DNA from: Rhodospirillales bacterium | GTDB lineage: Bacteria; Pseudomonadota; Alphaproteobacteria; Rhodospirillales; JADHTD01 | Reading direction: 5' to 3' | Length of the DNA stretch: 15,283 nucleotides | NCBI GenBank assembly: GCA_016776525.1 | Contig: JADHTD010000032.1 | Coordinates: 1-15,283 of the forward strand | In this document: positions 13,953 through 15,283 of the stretch, in pieces | How positions within the stretch are numbered: the first letter of the stretch is position 1 | Layout of the letters: each line of letters begins with the position of its first letter | Translations under genes and position numbers: made by a program | Notes under the pieces: model-generated | Databases searched by the model: none | Told to the model about the DNA's origin: nothing | The model's input: the letters and a program-made list of their open reading frames with translations, nothing else

Positions 13953-14960
13953 TCAAGCCAACTCACAAGCCTCTGCCAAGAGTTCGTAGGAGCGCCTTCG
14001 GTCAGCCTGGTCATAAGTCCAAGTGAGAACGACGATTTCATCAATGCCGTAATCTTCTGCAAGAGATTGGAGCTTTACAGCCACCTGATCTCCCGATCCA
14101 AACAGTGCGCTTTCCTTAAGCTGTGCCATACGCTGCTGCTCAGCATCAGAGTACTGGTAGTCAGCAATGGCTTCTGGCGATTCAACGGCTTTAAGGTCAC
14201 CGCGTTCACGAGAGATTTTCCAATGTGCCCGTGATGCGAATAAACGTTCAGCATCTATTTCGGTTGTTGCGGCGAGAGCCCAGACACAGACAGTGGCTTG
14301 TGGCTCAGGATATTGCTCACTCGGCTGATAGCCTTCGCGGTAGAGGTCGAGTGCCCGTTCTACGCCTTGGCCGTCTGTAATAAAATGAGCAAAGCAATAA
14401 GGAAGGCCAAAATGAGCTGCCACCTGGGCGCCGTAGTCTGATGTGCCCAGCATCCAGATTTCCGGTGAGCTAGCGCTGGCAGGGTGCGCCTTGATGCCTT
14501 GGTGGGGATGACCGTCGATTAGAGGTTGGTTCGAGACCCAGGCCAATAAATCACGGACGTTGGCTGGAAAATGTTCGGCATCCTCCGCAGCATTAGGGTT
14601 AAGCGCATAAGCTGTCTTGCCGTCGGACCCCGGGGCCCGACCAAGACCCAGGTCAATTCGCCCGGGAGCAATGGCTTCAAGCACTCGAAACTGTTCAGCA
14701 ACCTTTAATGGCGCATAGTGAGGTAGCATAACCCCGGCGCTGCCAACTCTAATTCTGTCTGTCGATTGGGCAATGGCCGCCATAAGGATTTCCGGCGCCG
14801 TGCCGACAATGGTGGGGTGGTCATGATGCTCAGATACCCAGAAACGTTTGTAGCCCAACGTCTCGCATAGCTGGGCAAGTTCGATGGTATCCCGGATCGC
14901 CTGGTCTTCCTGCTGACCAGCTGACGTCGTCGATTGGTCGAGAACAGACAGCTTAATCAT
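13953..14960 (-). CDS. LLM class flavin-dependent oxidoreductase (luciferase family, group 1 type)
   Basis: A 335-residue luciferase-like TIM-barrel oxidoreductase. It shows the group 1 pattern: opening IKLSVLDQS, RFWVSEHHDHPTIVGTAPEIL (39-59), IRVGSAGVMLPHYAPLKVAEQF (70-91) and APGRIDLGLGRAPGSD (98-113), followed by MLGTSDYGAQVAAHFGLPYCFAHF in the second half. Members of this subgroup occur in many bacteria and mostly lack a known substrate. The ATG at 14960 is preferred over a TTG one codon upstream, because AGGA lies 8 bases before it. It is 104 bp upstream of the other monooxygenase gene on the same strand, so joint transcription is possible. Base composition looks somewhat more AT-rich than the histidine genes, a possible sign of different origin. 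Confidence 0.88.
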   Translation of the reverse strand: MIKLSVLDQSTTSAGQQEDQAIRDTIELAQLCETLGYKRFWVSEHHDHPTIVGTAPEILMAAIAQSTDRIRVGSAGVMLPHYAPLKVAEQFRVLEAIAPGRIDLGLGRAPGSDGKTAYALNPNAAEDAEHFPANVRDLLAWVSNQPLIDGHPHQGIKAHPASASSPEIWMLGTSDYGAQVAAHFGLPYCFAHFITDGQGVERALDLYREGYQPSEQYPEPQATVCVWALAATTEIDAERLFASRAHWKISRERGDLKAVESPEAIADYQYSDAEQQRMAQLKESALFGSGDQVAVKLQSLAEDYGIDEIVVLTWTYDQADRRRSYELLAEACELA

Positions 14961-15072
14961 CAATCAATTCCTGGTGTAAGTCTGGTTAGGATAGCCATGT
15001 GTGGCAGCTATACTCTGATACCATATTGAACCGGGATAGTCGAAATGCAGTGATTATGTACGTTTTTGGGAA

Positions 15073-15177
15073 TAAAGCGGACATAATTACCGGAATCCGA
15101 AAAGGTCCGCTTTACACCCAAAAACAGACATCTATCTCGACATTCCATAATGTCCGCTTCTAGCCAGAAGCGGACAT
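15073..15177. repeat. Dispersed AAGCGGAC/GTCCGCTT repeat, copy C (longest)
   Basis: Ordered octamers: AAGCGGAC (15075-15082), 22 nt, GTCCGCTT (15105-15112), 9 nt, degenerate AAACAGAC (15122-15129), 22 nt, GTCCGCTT (15152-15159), 8 nt, AAGCGGAC (15168-15175). The first pair extends to 10-bp arms (TAAAGCGGAC/GTCCGCTTTA). The last pair forms an 11-bp hairpin, ATGTCCGCTTC/GAAGCGGACAT, around loop TAGCCA, the same loop as in copy A. It lies upstream of the second monooxygenase gene. A minus-strand open frame covering it is a by-product of the repeat and is not called a gene. Confidence 0.85.
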
Positions 15178-15196
15178 CGTGAGTCTTGTTCATAAT

Positions 15197-15207
15197 CTAA
15201 TAATTAG
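15197..15207. repeat. Short palindrome CTAATAATTAG
   Basis: An 11-bp perfect dyad with central A in the AT-rich right end of the window. It is 35 bp left of the FNR-like box and may be part of the control region of a gene beyond the edge. Confidence 0.3.
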
Positions 15208-15242
15208 GCGTACCAAAAATTTGCTCGCCTCGTCCTAAATAA

Positions 15243-15256
15243 TTGATGTAAATCAT
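15243..15256. promoter_or_regulatory. FNR/FixK/Anr-type box
   Basis: TTGAT-GTAA-ATCAT matches the FNR-family consensus TTGAT-N4-ATCAA at nine of ten defined positions. It is in an AT-rich intergenic stretch at the right end. The nearest gene to the left (14960, minus strand) starts about 280 bp away, so the site more likely serves a gene beyond the window. It suggests oxygen-responsive control. Confidence 0.5.
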
Positions 15257-15283
15257 TAAAGTCCATTAGAAATCGTTTAACAT

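Larger units (their letters stand above)
14961..15283. other. Gene-free right end (323 bp)
   Basis: This stretch holds the leader of the second monooxygenase gene, repeat copy C, a short AT-rich palindrome and an FNR-like box. The leader includes a GCCA-TGTG-TGGC inverted repeat near 14994-15005. I found no credible coding sequence on either strand, and the short frames across the repeat have no ribosome binding site or family resemblance. Confidence 0.7.

Noticed and set aside
12826..14960. Rut-type uracil monooxygenase (RutA) linked to ureido metabolism
   Set aside because: Neither protein shows a recognisable RutA pattern, and no other rut genes are in the window.
15008..15193. Small minus-strand open frame at the right end
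   Set aside because: It coincides with repeat copy C, whose translation gives the KADI/RF-type peptide expected from the repeat; no start signal.

Overview
The window looks like the chromosome of an alphaproteobacterium, probably in or near the Rhodospirillales. This rests mainly on gene order: hisG-hisD-UPF0262-low-molecular-weight phosphatase-infA-maf-RNase E/G, all on the minus strand, is a typical alphaproteobacterial block. HisG is the short form. Coding DNA is moderately GC-rich and the intergenic gaps are markedly more AT-rich.

Layout. (1) Positions 1-3961, minus strand: conserved housekeeping block with two histidine biosynthesis genes, a UPF0262 protein, a phosphatase, translation factor IF-1, a Maf nucleotide pyrophosphatase and the first 20 codons of an RNase E/G that runs off the left edge. 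Gaps are short and several ribosome binding sites lie inside the preceding gene. (2) Positions 3962-4542: a repeat-rich gap of 581 bp without a convincing gene. It holds a likely minus-strand promoter, a duplicated 30-bp element, a 9-bp G-rich tandem array and the first copy of a dispersed palindromic repeat. (3) Positions 4543-11642, minus strand: a tight five-gene operon with an allophanate hydrolase followed by a complete oligopeptide-type ABC importer (Tat-type binding protein, two permeases, one fused double ATPase). A divergent LysR regulator (11763-12671) sits upstream, and two related dyads lie in the shared 120-bp gap. (4) Positions 12672-15283: two different luciferase-like flavin monooxygenases (minus strand), with further copies of the dispersed repeat on either side. 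An FNR/FixK-like box lies near the right edge.

How the genes may work together. The most coherent accessory system is the LysR-controlled operon. The importer should bring in a small nitrogenous or peptide-like solute, and the allophanate hydrolase would release ammonia and CO2 from an allophanate intermediate. Urea carboxylase, the usual partner, is not in the window, and neither are biuret or cyanuric acid hydrolases. The step from imported solute to allophanate is therefore missing or encoded elsewhere. The combination of hydrolase and peptide-type importer is the best candidate here for something not well described.

The second notable item is a dispersed repeat built from the octamer AAGCGGAC and its complement GTCCGCTT, with fixed 8(9)- and 22-nt spacings. 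It occurs at three intergenic places and once overlaps a stop codon. No rRNA, tRNA, transposase or CRISPR array was seen.
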